NCBI GenBank assembly: GCA_002316235.1
Contig: DCDD01000129.1
Location: forward strand, 1 to 16,371
Origin: Bacteroidales bacterium UBA1064
Lineage (GTDB): Bacteria; Bacteroidota; Bacteroidia; Bacteroidales; Tenuifilaceae
Length of the DNA: 16,371 nt
Reading direction: 5' to 3'
In this document: positions 1-6,964 of the stretch, piece by piece
How positions within the stretch are numbered: the stretch's first letter is position 1
Layout of the letters: the number at the start of each line of letters is the position of its first letter
Position numbers and translations under genes: made by a program
Notes under the pieces: model-generated
What the model saw: the letters and a program-made list of their open reading frames with translations, nothing else
Told to the model about the DNA's origin: nothing
The model's database searches: none

Positions 1-1264
1 TAGAAATGGCATCACCTGCAAGTAATCCAGCGTTTTTTTGCGCATTTTTTGATTCCCCTGCATTTAGGTTGACTAAGCGCTTATAGGCAGCTTCAAGGGT
101 GTTCCTTTCATCAGCAGTCAACGCAAATGCACCATTTTCTGAAAGCCCGATCCTGGCCTCCAGCAGGCCAAGGTAATCCTCGAAGGTAGCTTTAGGATTT
201 TTACTCCATAAATCGTAAAGTTCGGCTTGAAGCCTGTCGGCCGATGCCTTTTGAAGGCTTAGCGCTGTCAGGTGCAAATCGTAGCCATTGGCATTATTTC
301 CTAACGACATTCCGCCTGTTTCGTGATCGGCAGTAACAATAATGAGGGTTTCCGAAGGATGCTTGCTGTAAAAATCCAACGCCACGTTCACTGCCCTGGA
401 TAGAGCAAGCACCTCGTGGATTGCGGTAGCAGCATCGTTGTCGTGGCAAGCCCAGTCAATTTTACCACCCTCTACCATCATAAAAAAGCCCTTAGGGTTA
501 TCAACCACTTCAATTGCCTTGCGGGTAAGGTCAGCCAGTGAAATGTCCGAGGTTTTACGATCTATCTCGTACTGAAGGGTTTGCTCCGGTGCGGCATTTG
601 GCGTTGAGTAAACAATTGATTTTACGCCCAGCATTTTAAGGGAATCTACACCGGTAAAAGAAGAGGTAAAGCCATAGCCCGCCCTAGTTCCCAACTCATA
701 AATAGAAGCAACAGTGCTCCCTTGGTTTTTGGAACCATTTGGTTCAAGGAAACCACCGGAGCCATAAAAGTTATACCCGCTTTTGAGCAAATCCAAGGCA
801 ATTTGGTAGTAGCTGCTTCGGGAGCCTGCATGTGCATAAAAGGCAGCAGGTGTGGCGTGATCTATGCTAACACTGGTAAGAATAGCAACCTTACGACCGT
901 TATCCCTGAACCTGGTTGCAATGCTATAAAGGGTGTCGGTATGGTTTGCATTCAGCCCTAACGTCCCGATAGATGTTTTATACCCCGTTGATAGGGCAGT
1001 TCCGGCTGCTGCGGAGCAGGTTACGTATCGGTTGGCAGCATAGGTTGTTGCAAGGGTTGTGACAGGGAATTGCATGAAGGTAACCCCCAGCGTATCGTGT
1101 AGCACGCTGTCGGCATATACCTGGGCAGCATTAACTTGCTGAATGCCCATTCCATCGCCAATAAACAAAAATACGTATTTCGCCCCTTTCTGATTCTGGG
1201 CAGAAATAAGAGACGGAAATATGAACAGAATTAACCAAATAGGCAGTAAGTATCGTCTTTTCAT
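1..1264 (-). CDS. Alkaline phosphatase, PhoA family (C-terminus outside window)
   Basis: This is a secreted or periplasmic phosphomonoesterase that frees phosphate from organic esters. I translated it by hand from the ATG at 1262-1264; 421 codons are open to the window edge. Residues 1-22 are a signal peptide (MKRR, hydrophobic core, SLISA then Q). Family motifs are in order: metal-site Asp37 in FIGDGMG, nucleophile Ser84 in TCSAAAGTAL, Thr138 in DHATPAAF, Glu265/Asp270/His274 in VEGGKIDWACH, and Asp313-His314 in TADHETGG. Relative to E. coli PhoA, Asp153 is His136 and Lys328 is Trp271, the pair described for Vibrio and Antarctic TAB5 enzymes; Asp101 is Cys83. The last zinc ligand (E. coli His412) should lie beyond base 1, so I cannot say whether the protein ends in a T9SS sorting domain. 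The gene stands alone, upstream of nothing visible. The family call is secure; the gene name is not. Confidence 0.94.
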   Translation of the reverse strand, partial: MKRRYLLPIWLILFIFPSLISAQNQKGAKYVFLFIGDGMGIQQVNAAQVYADSVLHDTLGVTFMQFPVTTLATTYAANRYVTCSAAAGTALSTGYKTSIGTLGLNANHTDTLYSIATRFRDNGRKVAILTSVSIDHATPAAFYAHAGSRSSYYQIALDLLKSGYNFYGSGGFLEPNGSKNQGSTVASIYELGTRAGYGFTSSFTGVDSLKMLGVKSIVYSTPNAAPEQTLQYEIDRKTSDISLADLTRKAIEVVDNPKGFFMMVEGGKIDWACHDNDAATAIHEVLALSRAVNVALDFYSKHPSETLIIVTADHETGGMSLGNNANGYDLHLTALSLQKASADRLQAELYDLWSKNPKATFEDYLGLLEARIGLSENGAFALTADERNTLEAAYKRLVNLNAGESKNAQKNAGLLAGDAIS

Positions 1265-1718
1265 GATAGTTTAGATTAGTATTTTAAACAAAATTAGTCG
1301 GAATTATTAACAAAACTATTAGCTATAAGCTATTATGATGTTAAAGTTGATTAACAAGAATTGCTATTGTGAGGCTTGCTAGCCTAATCGGTTTGTATAG
1401 TAAACAGCTCCACCACAGCGGAGATTACAAGTTGCAAAATATGCTGATTGGATTGCTACCCAGAAGGTGATTGAAATATTCGAGGTTATTCCCTGGAAAT
1501 TTGAACTTAGGAAGGATAATGGTATAGGCAGAGCAACCAGGGAATTAATTTACTGACAAAACTTGAAGCTAAATCAAAATTGGAAAGGAGAATTTTAGCG
1601 AAATAATCTTTATGAATCCTTAAAAAAAAATTGAAGAACCTTAAAATCGATATGGAATATCAGAAGCTAGAACACGAAAAGTTTCTATAAAAAAGATGAG
1701 GATATCCAAAAAAAATTG
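1265..1718. other. Intergenic region, AT-rich, no gene supported
   Basis: There are 454 bases between the phosphatase start and the tRNA 3' end. The half nearest the phosphatase holds its candidate promoters. On plus, 1404-1553 is open for 50 codons without a usual start. An overlapping frame stays open from there to a TAA at 1604-1606 and reads as a Lys/Glu-rich helix (LLTKLEAKSKLERR). Together they look slightly like the tail of a decayed gene with a frameshift, but I recognise no family and the stretch is short. I saw no convincing RNA gene or terminator; a run of nine A at about 1622-1630 is the only homopolymer of note. Confidence 0.5.
1289..1318 (-). promoter_or_regulatory. Candidate Bacteroidota promoter(s) for the alkaline phosphatase gene
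   Basis: On the minus strand TAATTTTG (1289-1296) and TAGTTTTG (1311-1318) both fit the TAnnTTTG -7 element. The first lies 24 bases from the ATG and has TTTTG (1311-1315) 14 bases upstream, short of the usual spacing for a -33 element. No PHO-box-like direct repeat was recognised. AT-rich DNA gives chance matches, so this is only a candidate. Confidence 0.35.
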
Positions 1719-1806
1719 CGGAGAAAGTGGGATTCGAACCCACGTTACGCTTTTGGCGTAAACACGCTCTCCAGGCGTGCGCCTTAGACCACTCGGCCAT
1801 CTCTCC
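1719..1806 (-). tRNA. tRNA-Ser, anticodon GGA
   Basis: The 88-nt cloverleaf was read on minus. The acceptor stem is GGAGAGA paired with TTTCTCC (one G-U pair). The anticodon stem CACGC/GCGTG encloses the loop CTGGAGA, giving anticodon GGA, which reads UCC and UCU. The long variable arm TTACGC-CAAAA-GCGTAA is typical of class II tRNA and marks serine. The T arm is GTGGG-TTCGAAT-CCCAC. The discriminator is G, as expected for tRNA-Ser, and it is followed by CAA, so the 3' CCA is not encoded and must be added by the nucleotidyltransferase. It lies co-directionally 71 bases downstream of ansA. Confidence 0.97.
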
Positions 1807-1851
1807 GGTAAAACCAATTCAACTAACTCGTTTAAAATCGGCCGCAAGATA

Positions 1852-1859
1852 CAAAAATA
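1852..1859 (-). promoter_or_regulatory. Candidate -7 promoter element upstream of tRNA-Ser
   Basis: TATTTTTG on minus fits TAnnTTTG and sits 45 bases before the tRNA 5' end, in the 71-base gap after ansA. A near match, TATCTTG (1845-1851), directly follows and could serve instead. No clear -33 element was seen. Readthrough from ansA is an alternative. Confidence 0.3.
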
Positions 1860-1877
1860 TTTACTAAAGCTACATAG

Positions 1878-2918
1878 CTAGTAAAGAGTAATCTCGCCTG
1901 CAATTGGATTGGCAAATTCCAAAGCCAAGGCACTCCCTACAAATCCCTTTCCTAAAAGGTACATTAACTTGGCTACTGCTGCCTCAAAGGTAATATCGAA
2001 GCCGCTTGCAACGCCTGCATTTTTAAGGATTAATCCATTCTCGTATTTGTTCATATTAACACTTCCTGCCTTACACTGGGTAACATTGAGAATAGTTAGG
2101 CCATTCGCAACAGCCTTAGATATCATTTCAATAAACCATTGCTGGCTAAGCGCATTTCCCGATCCGTAGGTTTCGAGAATTACCGCCTTAACCCCTGGTG
2201 CGCTTAAAGCAGAGGCAACCACTTGAGGAGTAATACCGGGAAAGAGCTTAATAACCCCTATGGAGCTGTCCATGCTGGTGTGCACCACAAGCGAAGAATT
2301 TGCCCGGGGATAGTGTATGAAAGGATAGTTGTATTTGATGGTAATGCCCGCCTCGGCGAGCAAGGGGTAGTTATCGGAACGGAAGGCGTTGAAGTGCTCG
2401 GAGTTGTGCTTGGTGGTTCGATTGCCCCTGTACAGGTTATTCTCAAAAAAAATGGTAACTTCCGGTACAACAGGCAGCCCGTCACGCTTAGCTGCAGCAA
2501 TTTCAATAGCGCTGATGAGGTTTTCCTTTCCGTCTGTCCGGAGCATTCCTATTGGGAGTTGAGAACCGGTAAGAACAACCGGCTTGGCAAGCCCTTCAAG
2601 CATGAAGCTTAATGCTGATGCGGTAAACGACATGGTATCGGTTCCATGAAGAATAACAAAGCCATCATACTTTTCGTAGTTGCTGCTTATAAGTTCGGCA
2701 AGCTTAACCCAAAAATCGGGTGTAATATCGGAAGAATCGATAGGTGGATCAAAGGAGATGGTTTGTAGGTTGAAGCCAAACTTCTGCAGCTCAGGCACCT
2801 CCTCCTCGATATTATCGAAGTTAAATGGCGAAAGGGCTCCCGTATGAGGGTTCTCCTTCATTCCAATGGTGCCGCCGGTGTAAATGATCAGGATGGAAAG
2901 ACTGCTACGATTCTTCAT
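1878..2918 (-). CDS. ansA: Type I (cytoplasmic) L-asparaginase
   Basis: This enzyme hydrolyses L-asparagine to aspartate and ammonia in the cytoplasm. It has 346 residues, close to E. coli AnsA (338), and no signal peptide, which separates it from periplasmic type II. Motifs are TGGTIGM with catalytic Thr14, DSSD at 61-64, HGTDTM with Thr93-Asp94, KPVVLTGSQ at 112-120 and YRGNRTTK with Lys170 (E. coli Lys163 of the Thr-Lys-Asp triad). The C-terminal domain (about 215-346) keeps TQCKAGSVNM near 280-290, part of the allosteric asparagine site in E. coli AnsA. The ATG start overlaps the last 14 bases of tatD, so the two are probably translationally coupled. All key residues are present. Confidence 0.96.
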   Translation of the reverse strand: MKNRSSLSILIIYTGGTIGMKENPHTGALSPFNFDNIEEEVPELQKFGFNLQTISFDPPIDSSDITPDFWVKLAELISSNYEKYDGFVILHGTDTMSFTASALSFMLEGLAKPVVLTGSQLPIGMLRTDGKENLISAIEIAAAKRDGLPVVPEVTIFFENNLYRGNRTTKHNSEHFNAFRSDNYPLLAEAGITIKYNYPFIHYPRANSSLVVHTSMDSSIGVIKLFPGITPQVVASALSAPGVKAVILETYGSGNALSQQWFIEMISKAVANGLTILNVTQCKAGSVNMNKYENGLILKNAGVASGFDITFEAAVAKLMYLLGKGFVGSALALEFANPIAGEITLY

Positions 2919-3693
2919 TATTTATAGGCAAATTAAACAGTTTTATGGCGTTAGCCGATGTTAGCGAGGCAACCTCATGCACCGGCATTTCCAGGATACC
3001 GGCAACCCGCTGCGCGATGAAGGTGAGGTTGAAACTCTCGTTTCGCTTGCCCCTAGCTGGTGCGGGTGAAAGGTATGGGGAATCGGTTTCCAGAACTATC
3101 TTTTCAATATTTATATGGGGTAGCACCCTATCAACCCCGCCATTCTTGAAGGTTACCACTCCGCCGATTCCCACCATGAAGGTTTGGTAGTCCAGTATAT
3201 GCCTGTAGTCCTCAAGCGTACCGGTGAAGCTGTGAAATACCCCCGAAAGCGTGGAATCGGCCTCCTCATCGAGAATGCTAAAAATTTCCTGAAACGAATT
3301 CCTGGCATGGATAGCTACGGGCAATCCCAGCTTCTTTGCCAGCTGGACCTGGTGTCGAAAGGCAACCTTTTGCTCCTCAACAAAGGTTTTGTCCCAGTAA
3401 AGGTCAATGCCAATTTCGCCAATTCCCCAAAACTTTCGAATACTAAGATATGAGCCAACTACCTCAAGTTCTTTTGAAAAGTTACGGTTGACCGAGGTGG
3501 GATGTAAACCCATCAAAGGAAAACACTGGGAATACCTATCCGCAGTTTCTAAAAGTCGCGGTACAGAAGTAGAGTCAATATTGGGTAGCACATGGTACTT
3601 CACCCCGGCCTGTGCAGCCCTGTCGAGCACAACCTCCCTATCGTAGTCGAAATCCTCGGCAAAAATGTGTGAATGCGAATCTACTAAAAGCAT
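2905..3693 (-). CDS. tatD: TatD family metal-dependent DNase
   Basis: This is a TIM-barrel metal hydrolase of the TatD group, whose members act as 3'-5' exonucleases or deoxyribonucleases in DNA repair and turnover. From the ATG at 3691-3693 it has 262 residues, the normal length, and begins MLLVDSHSHI as family members do. A frame extension of ten codons to a TTG at 3723 exists, but it would run back over the candidate promoter. Metal ligands are His7 and His9 (DSHSH), Glu93 (IGEIGID), His129 (AIHAR), His154 (VFHSF) and Asp204 (ETDSP). It is the upstream partner of ansA and overlaps it by 14 bases. The paralogue (TatD, YcfH or YjjV type) cannot be fixed by eye. Confidence 0.93.
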   Translation of the reverse strand: MLLVDSHSHIFAEDFDYDREVVLDRAAQAGVKYHVLPNIDSTSVPRLLETADRYSQCFPLMGLHPTSVNRNFSKELEVVGSYLSIRKFWGIGEIGIDLYWDKTFVEEQKVAFRHQVQLAKKLGLPVAIHARNSFQEIFSILDEEADSTLSGVFHSFTGTLEDYRHILDYQTFMVGIGGVVTFKNGGVDRVLPHINIEKIVLETDSPYLSPAPARGKRNESFNLTFIAQRVAGILEMPVHEVASLTSANAIKLFNLPINNEES

Positions 3694-3720
3694 GCTGCAA
3701 GATGAAGATAGGTTTAAAAG

Positions 3721-3750
3721 CAAAGTTAAGCAAAATTCGCATGTTCAAAA
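3721..3750 (-). promoter_or_regulatory. Candidate Bacteroidota promoter for tatD-ansA
   Basis: On minus, TTTTG (3746-3750) and TAACTTTG (3721-3728) are separated by 17 bases. This is a good fit to the TTTG / TAnnTTTG pattern of Bacteroidota sigma factor promoters and the best-formed pair in the window. It lies in the 98-base gap after the M23 gene and 28 bases before the tatD ATG. It also argues against the TTG start at 3723, which lies inside the -7 element. Confidence 0.55.
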
Positions 3751-3791
3751 TTGGCAACCTGCCTACTCCAAAATCAGGATCATGTTAAATT

Positions 3792-5063
3792 TTACCTTGA
3801 TGCCCGTAGGCTGTCCCCAGCAGGGGTTATGCTGTCGAGCTGGTAAATTATAGGTGTAATGGCCTGCCTGAACTTTTCCAAGTTTTCTGGACGAATGGGC
3901 TCCACCGGCGGTGATTTAACCTTCAGCGGATCAACAGGTTTACCATTCATCCAGAAACGAAGATCGAGATGTGGACCGGTGGCGTAGCCTGTGCTTCCTA
4001 CATATCCTATGATATCACCCTGTTTTACCCGAACACCCTCGGCTATACCCTTGCCAAATCTGGAAAGGTGATTATAGCCTGTGGTGTAAACGCTATTGTG
4101 CCTGATTTTGATGTAGTTACCGGCCGATTCGTTGTAACCCTTGTCTATTACAACCCCGTCGCCGATAGCCATAACAGGTGTTCCGGCAGGTGCGGCATAG
4201 TCAACCCCACTATGTGGACGGTAAATTCTCAGAACAGGGTGAAAGCGCCGACCGCTGAAGCGGCTCGATATTCTGGAAAAGCGCAAGGGTGCTTTCAGGA
4301 ATGATTTGCGAAGAGAATTTCCCTTTTCGTCCCAGTAGCTGGCAACGGAATCCTGTTCATACCTGAAGGCATAAAACTTTTCACCCCGATGCTCGAACCA
4401 TGCAGCATGAATGGTTCCCAGGCCAACCGGCAGGCTGTCAACATAAAGCTCATCGTAAATCACCTTAAACTTATCCTCGGGGTAGAGTCCAAAGAAATCA
4501 ACAGTCCATGCAAAAACATCCGAAAGCTCCAGTGCCAGCATGGGGTTGATGTTTTTCTGCTTCATGGTCTCCCACAACGAGGAGGTAATCGCAGACTCGT
4601 CAACCCTCCTAACGGTGGTAACTTCCTTTTTGAAAGGGTATATCGCCAGCGTGTCGGAAATGTCAAAAATAACAAAATCAACGGGTGAGTCTTCATAAAC
4701 CAGGTATCTAACCGCAGCAAGCGTATCGCGGGTTCTGAAAACTTCGTAATGATTGCCTGCCTTAAACTTATGGGGATCAAAACTATCGGCGCTTACCAAA
4801 GTCAAGCTGTTTACAACTTCGGGATCTACATTCAAATCGAGCAAAAGATTCCCAATGGTTTGCCCATACCGCAACGAACCTTTTTCAATGTAGAATGAAT
4901 CAACAGGAATTCCATATTTTAAGATGGGCTTGGCCAAAAGCGTATCTTTAGAATATTCCTCAGAATTTTTACTCGTCCTTATGGGTGATATCCCCACAAA
5001 ATAATCAACAAAAAAAATGGCTAGTAATGCCAGAATTACTGAAAAAAATGCTCTTTTCAACAT
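3792..5063 (-). CDS. Membrane-anchored M23 family metallopeptidase (murein endopeptidase-like)
   Basis: This is probably a zinc endopeptidase, or a regulator derived from one, acting on peptidoglycan cross-links in the periplasm. From the ATG at 5061-5063 it has 423 residues; an in-frame TTG at 5111 adds 16 residues but has no better context. Residues 6-24 form one hydrophobic segment, a membrane anchor or uncleaved signal. Residues about 50-255 resemble the N-terminal domains that precede M23 in Csd3-like proteins (GQTIGNLLLDLNV; KFKVIYDELYVD). The peptidase domain spans about 272-382: His284 and Asp288 (HSGVD), His332 (YNHLSRF) and HLD at 365-367. The usual HxH is therefore His365-x-Asp367, with the zinc-ligand His replaced by Asp. 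A short tail follows. It is transcribed divergently from thiL, and the exact substrate is unknown. Confidence 0.9.
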   Translation of the reverse strand: MLKRAFFSVILALLAIFFVDYFVGISPIRTSKNSEEYSKDTLLAKPILKYGIPVDSFYIEKGSLRYGQTIGNLLLDLNVDPEVVNSLTLVSADSFDPHKFKAGNHYEVFRTRDTLAAVRYLVYEDSPVDFVIFDISDTLAIYPFKKEVTTVRRVDESAITSSLWETMKQKNINPMLALELSDVFAWTVDFFGLYPEDKFKVIYDELYVDSLPVGLGTIHAAWFEHRGEKFYAFRYEQDSVASYWDEKGNSLRKSFLKAPLRFSRISSRFSGRRFHPVLRIYRPHSGVDYAAPAGTPVMAIGDGVVIDKGYNESAGNYIKIRHNSVYTTGYNHLSRFGKGIAEGVRVKQGDIIGYVGSTGYATGPHLDLRFWMNGKPVDPLKVKSPPVEPIRPENLEKFRQAITPIIYQLDSITPAGDSLRASR

Positions 5064-5163
5064 AATATACAAAATTCTAAACAACCAGTAGGCGAAAATT
5101 CTGCAACCCAACTCCTTTGAAAGAACTGCTACAGGAGAAATGATGGGCGTGTTAAAACAGCCT

Positions 5164-5171
5164 CAAAGCTA
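5164..5171 (-). promoter_or_regulatory. Candidate -7 promoter element for the M23 gene
   Basis: TAGCTTTG on minus fits TAnnTTTG exactly and lies about 100 bases before the ATG at 5063, leaving a leader of roughly 90 bases. No clear -33 TTTG is seen at the expected distance. The same octamer occurs on plus 45 bases away, in front of thiL. Confidence 0.4.
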
Positions 5172-5216
5172 CCAAAAAGAAAGGTTAAGAAGGGGAAATA
5201 ATTTTTAAATTTCGTG

Positions 5217-5224
5217 TAGCTTTG
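5217..5224 (+). promoter_or_regulatory. Candidate -7 promoter element for thiL
   Basis: TAGCTTTG fits TAnnTTTG exactly and ends 15 bases before the ATG at 5240, so the mRNA leader would be only about 10 bases. No obvious -33 TTTG is present; the upstream DNA is a run of A and T (5198-5212). The position makes the upstream TTG at 5222 an unlikely start, because it lies inside the element. Confidence 0.45.
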
Positions 5225-5239
5225 CCAAAAATTGGTGGT

Positions 5240-6283
5240 ATGAGCAATCAAGAAAGGAAAACAGAGCTTTACAAATTAGGCGAATTCAGGCTTATTGACA
5301 GGCTAACGGGGTCATTTGGCAAGCTTCACGAAACCACCATCATGGGAGTGGGAGACGATGCGGCTGTGGTTGACGTTGGTTCTAAATACATGGTTATAAC
5401 CACCGACCTACTGCTGGAAGGAATACACTTCGACCTAACCTACTTTCCGCTTAAGCATTTAGGCTACAAGGCTGTTGTGGTGAACCTAAGCGATGTGTAC
5501 GCCATGAATGCCACACCTACCCAAATTACCGTTTCAATTGGCGTATCGAAAAGATTTGGCGTGGAGGATTTGGAAGAGCTCTATGCAGGGGTGAAGATGG
5601 CTTGCGAAAGGTATGGGGTTGACATGGTGGGAGGCGATACCTCATCGTCCATGACAGGGCTTACCATTAGCATTACCGCCCTTGGCGAAGTCTCCAAAAC
5701 CGACATAACCTACCGCAGAGGCGCAAAGGCTAACGACTTGATTTGTGTAACGGGTAATCTAGGGGCAGCCTACATGGGCTTACAGCTGCTTGAACGCGAA
5801 AAGCGTGTGTTTGAATCAAGCCCCGGGGCGAAACCCAAGCTGGAGGGCAACAGCTACATCCTTGAGCGAATGCTCAAACCCGAAGTTCGTAAGGATACCC
5901 TCCAGAAACTTAGGGACAATAAGATTAAGCCAACCGCCATGATTGACATTTCCGATGGGCTATCGTCGGATTTACTGCACATCTGCAAGAACTCAGGAGT
6001 GGGCTGCAAAATTTACGCCGATAAAATTCCTATTGATAGCCAAACAGCACAAATGGCTGAAGAATTTGGCATTGAGCCGCTGGTTGCTGCGCTGAACGGA
6101 GGCGAGGACTACGAGCTACTCTTCACCATTCCGCTGGAGGAGTTCCAAAACGTTTCTAAAATAGATGGAATCGCAACCATTGGTCATATCACCGCTGAAT
6201 CATCGGGGGCAAACCTGATTTCACCCGCAGGCGATGAAATAAGGCTGACTGCTCAGGGTTGGAACGCACTGGCTAAGGAGTAG
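5240..6283 (+). CDS. thiL: Thiamine-monophosphate kinase
   Basis: This cytoplasmic enzyme makes the coenzyme thiamine diphosphate: thiamine phosphate plus ATP gives thiamine diphosphate plus ADP. It has 347 residues from the ATG at 5240; an in-frame TTG at 5222 would add six codons but overlaps the candidate promoter. Motifs follow the ThiL/PurM-like fold: GVGDDAAV with Asp39-Asp40, TTDLLLEGIHF with Asp56, NLSDVYAMNA with Asp85, GGDT with Asp133, MIDISDGLSSD at 234-244 and NGGEDYELLFT at 286-296. These acidic residues bind the Mg-ATP and phosphate groups in the family. It is the only plus-strand gene in the window, with a candidate promoter just upstream, and it converges on gcvH. No other thiamine gene lies nearby. 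All expected motifs are intact. Confidence 0.97.
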   Translation: MSNQERKTELYKLGEFRLIDRLTGSFGKLHETTIMGVGDDAAVVDVGSKYMVITTDLLLEGIHFDLTYFPLKHLGYKAVVVNLSDVYAMNATPTQITVSIGVSKRFGVEDLEELYAGVKMACERYGVDMVGGDTSSSMTGLTISITALGEVSKTDITYRRGAKANDLICVTGNLGAAYMGLQLLEREKRVFESSPGAKPKLEGNSYILERMLKPEVRKDTLQKLRDNKIKPTAMIDISDGLSSDLLHICKNSGVGCKIYADKIPIDSQTAQMAEEFGIEPLVAALNGGEDYELLFTIPLEEFQNVSKIDGIATIGHITAESSGANLISPAGDEIRLTAQGWNALAKE

Positions 6284-6293
6284 CCTTCAAAAT

Positions 6294-6317
6294 AAAAAAC
6301 CCCGGAAATCCGGGGTT
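6294..6317 (-). terminator. Intrinsic terminator for gcvH
   Basis: An 8-bp GC-rich stem AACCCCGG / CCGGGGTT (6298-6305 with 6310-6317) and the loop AAAT form a strong hairpin. Read on minus it is followed by six T, then ATTTT, the classic rho-independent form, about 65 bases after the gcvH stop. Read on plus it begins 14 bases after the thiL stop, but its tail (TTACTC) is poor, so termination there would be weaker. It separates two convergent genes. Confidence 0.85.
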
Positions 6318-6381
6318 ACTCATCTAACAGGGTTGTCTAAAACCCCAACAGGTGGCGCAGGAAATTCACCAGCTTCGGCAA

Positions 6382-6765
6382 TTACTCGCTTACCACACCC
6401 TTATACTGCTCGGCGGTTAGCAGGTTGTTCACCTCAGCAGGGTTTGTCATTTTGATTTTGACAATCCAGCCCTCCCCGTAAGGATCCTTGTTGACAACGT
6501 CGGGTTGGTCTGTAATTTTAGGGTTCACCTCCAGCACCTCACCACTAACAGGCATAAACATATCCGATACGGTTTTAACAGCCTCAACAGTCCCAAAAAC
6601 CTCCTCATGCCCGAGGGTTTCGCCAACGGTTTCAACCTCAATGAATACGATATCGCCAAGTTGCGACTGGGCGAAGTCGGTTATCCCAACAGTTGCCTCG
6701 CCGTTACCTTCCACTTTTAGCCATTCGTGGTCCTTGGTGTACTTAAGATTTGATGGAATGTTCAT
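6382..6765 (-). CDS. gcvH: Glycine cleavage system H protein
   Basis: GcvH carries the aminomethyl group on a lipoyl arm between the P (PLP-dependent decarboxylase), T and L proteins of the glycine cleavage system in the cytoplasm. It has 127 residues, the usual size. The lipoylation site is Lys64 in GTVEAVKTVSDMFMP. Other conserved parts are KDHEWL at 11-16, VGITDFAQSQLGDIVF at 26-41 and GEGWIVKI near 97-104. None of gcvP, gcvT or lpd is in the window, so the subunits are dispersed. It follows sprA on the same strand after a gap of 199 bases with its own candidate promoter, and it ends at a strong terminator. The ruvA-sprA-gcvH order is, from memory, shared with other Bacteroidota. Confidence 0.97.
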   Translation of the reverse strand: MNIPSNLKYTKDHEWLKVEGNGEATVGITDFAQSQLGDIVFIEVETVGETLGHEEVFGTVEAVKTVSDMFMPVSGEVLEVNPKITDQPDVVNKDPYGEGWIVKIKMTNPAEVNNLLTAEQYKGVVSE

Positions 6766-6811
6766 TGCTATAATTTTTTAGTAGTTAATATTTTAGTTGG
6801 TAAAATATTTT

Positions 6812-6819
6812 CAAAAGTA
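6812..6819 (-). promoter_or_regulatory. Candidate -7 promoter element for gcvH
   Basis: TACTTTTG on minus fits TAnnTTTG and lies 46 bases before the gcvH ATG in the AT-rich half of the sprA-gcvH gap. A -33 element is not clear. It would let gcvH be expressed without reading through the 7.4-kb sprA gene. Confidence 0.4.
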
Positions 6820-6964
6820 AGCATTTTTGCAATTGAAATCGAAAGATACTGAAAAATAAAGTTAATGCGGAGCAGTATTACTGGTTCACACCGGGTAATT
6901 GTTGGCCTTGGTGTTTATTGCCTTAGCACATCAGCCAAAAGGGGTGGCAGGGAGCAGGAGCCAT

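Noticed and set aside
646..837. A 63-codon minus-strand frame inside the phosphatase region
   Set aside because: It is a shifted frame; the in-frame reading is the continuous phosphatase with DHATPAAF and later active-site motifs, so there is no frameshift or extra gene.
1408..1423. CTCC...GGAG inverted repeat near 1408-1423
   Set aside because: It has only four paired bases around a poorly matched centre; not enough for a regulatory hairpin or repeat call.
3694..3723. N-terminal extension of TatD to a TTG at 3723
   Set aside because: The family normally begins a few residues before the HxH motif, as the ATG at 3693 gives, and the TTG lies inside the TAACTTTG promoter-like element.
5064..5111. 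N-terminal extension of the M23 protein to a TTG at 5111
   Set aside because: The ATG at 5063 gives a clean Lys-Arg plus hydrophobic anchor; an AAGGAG lies too close to the TTG to act as its ribosome site.
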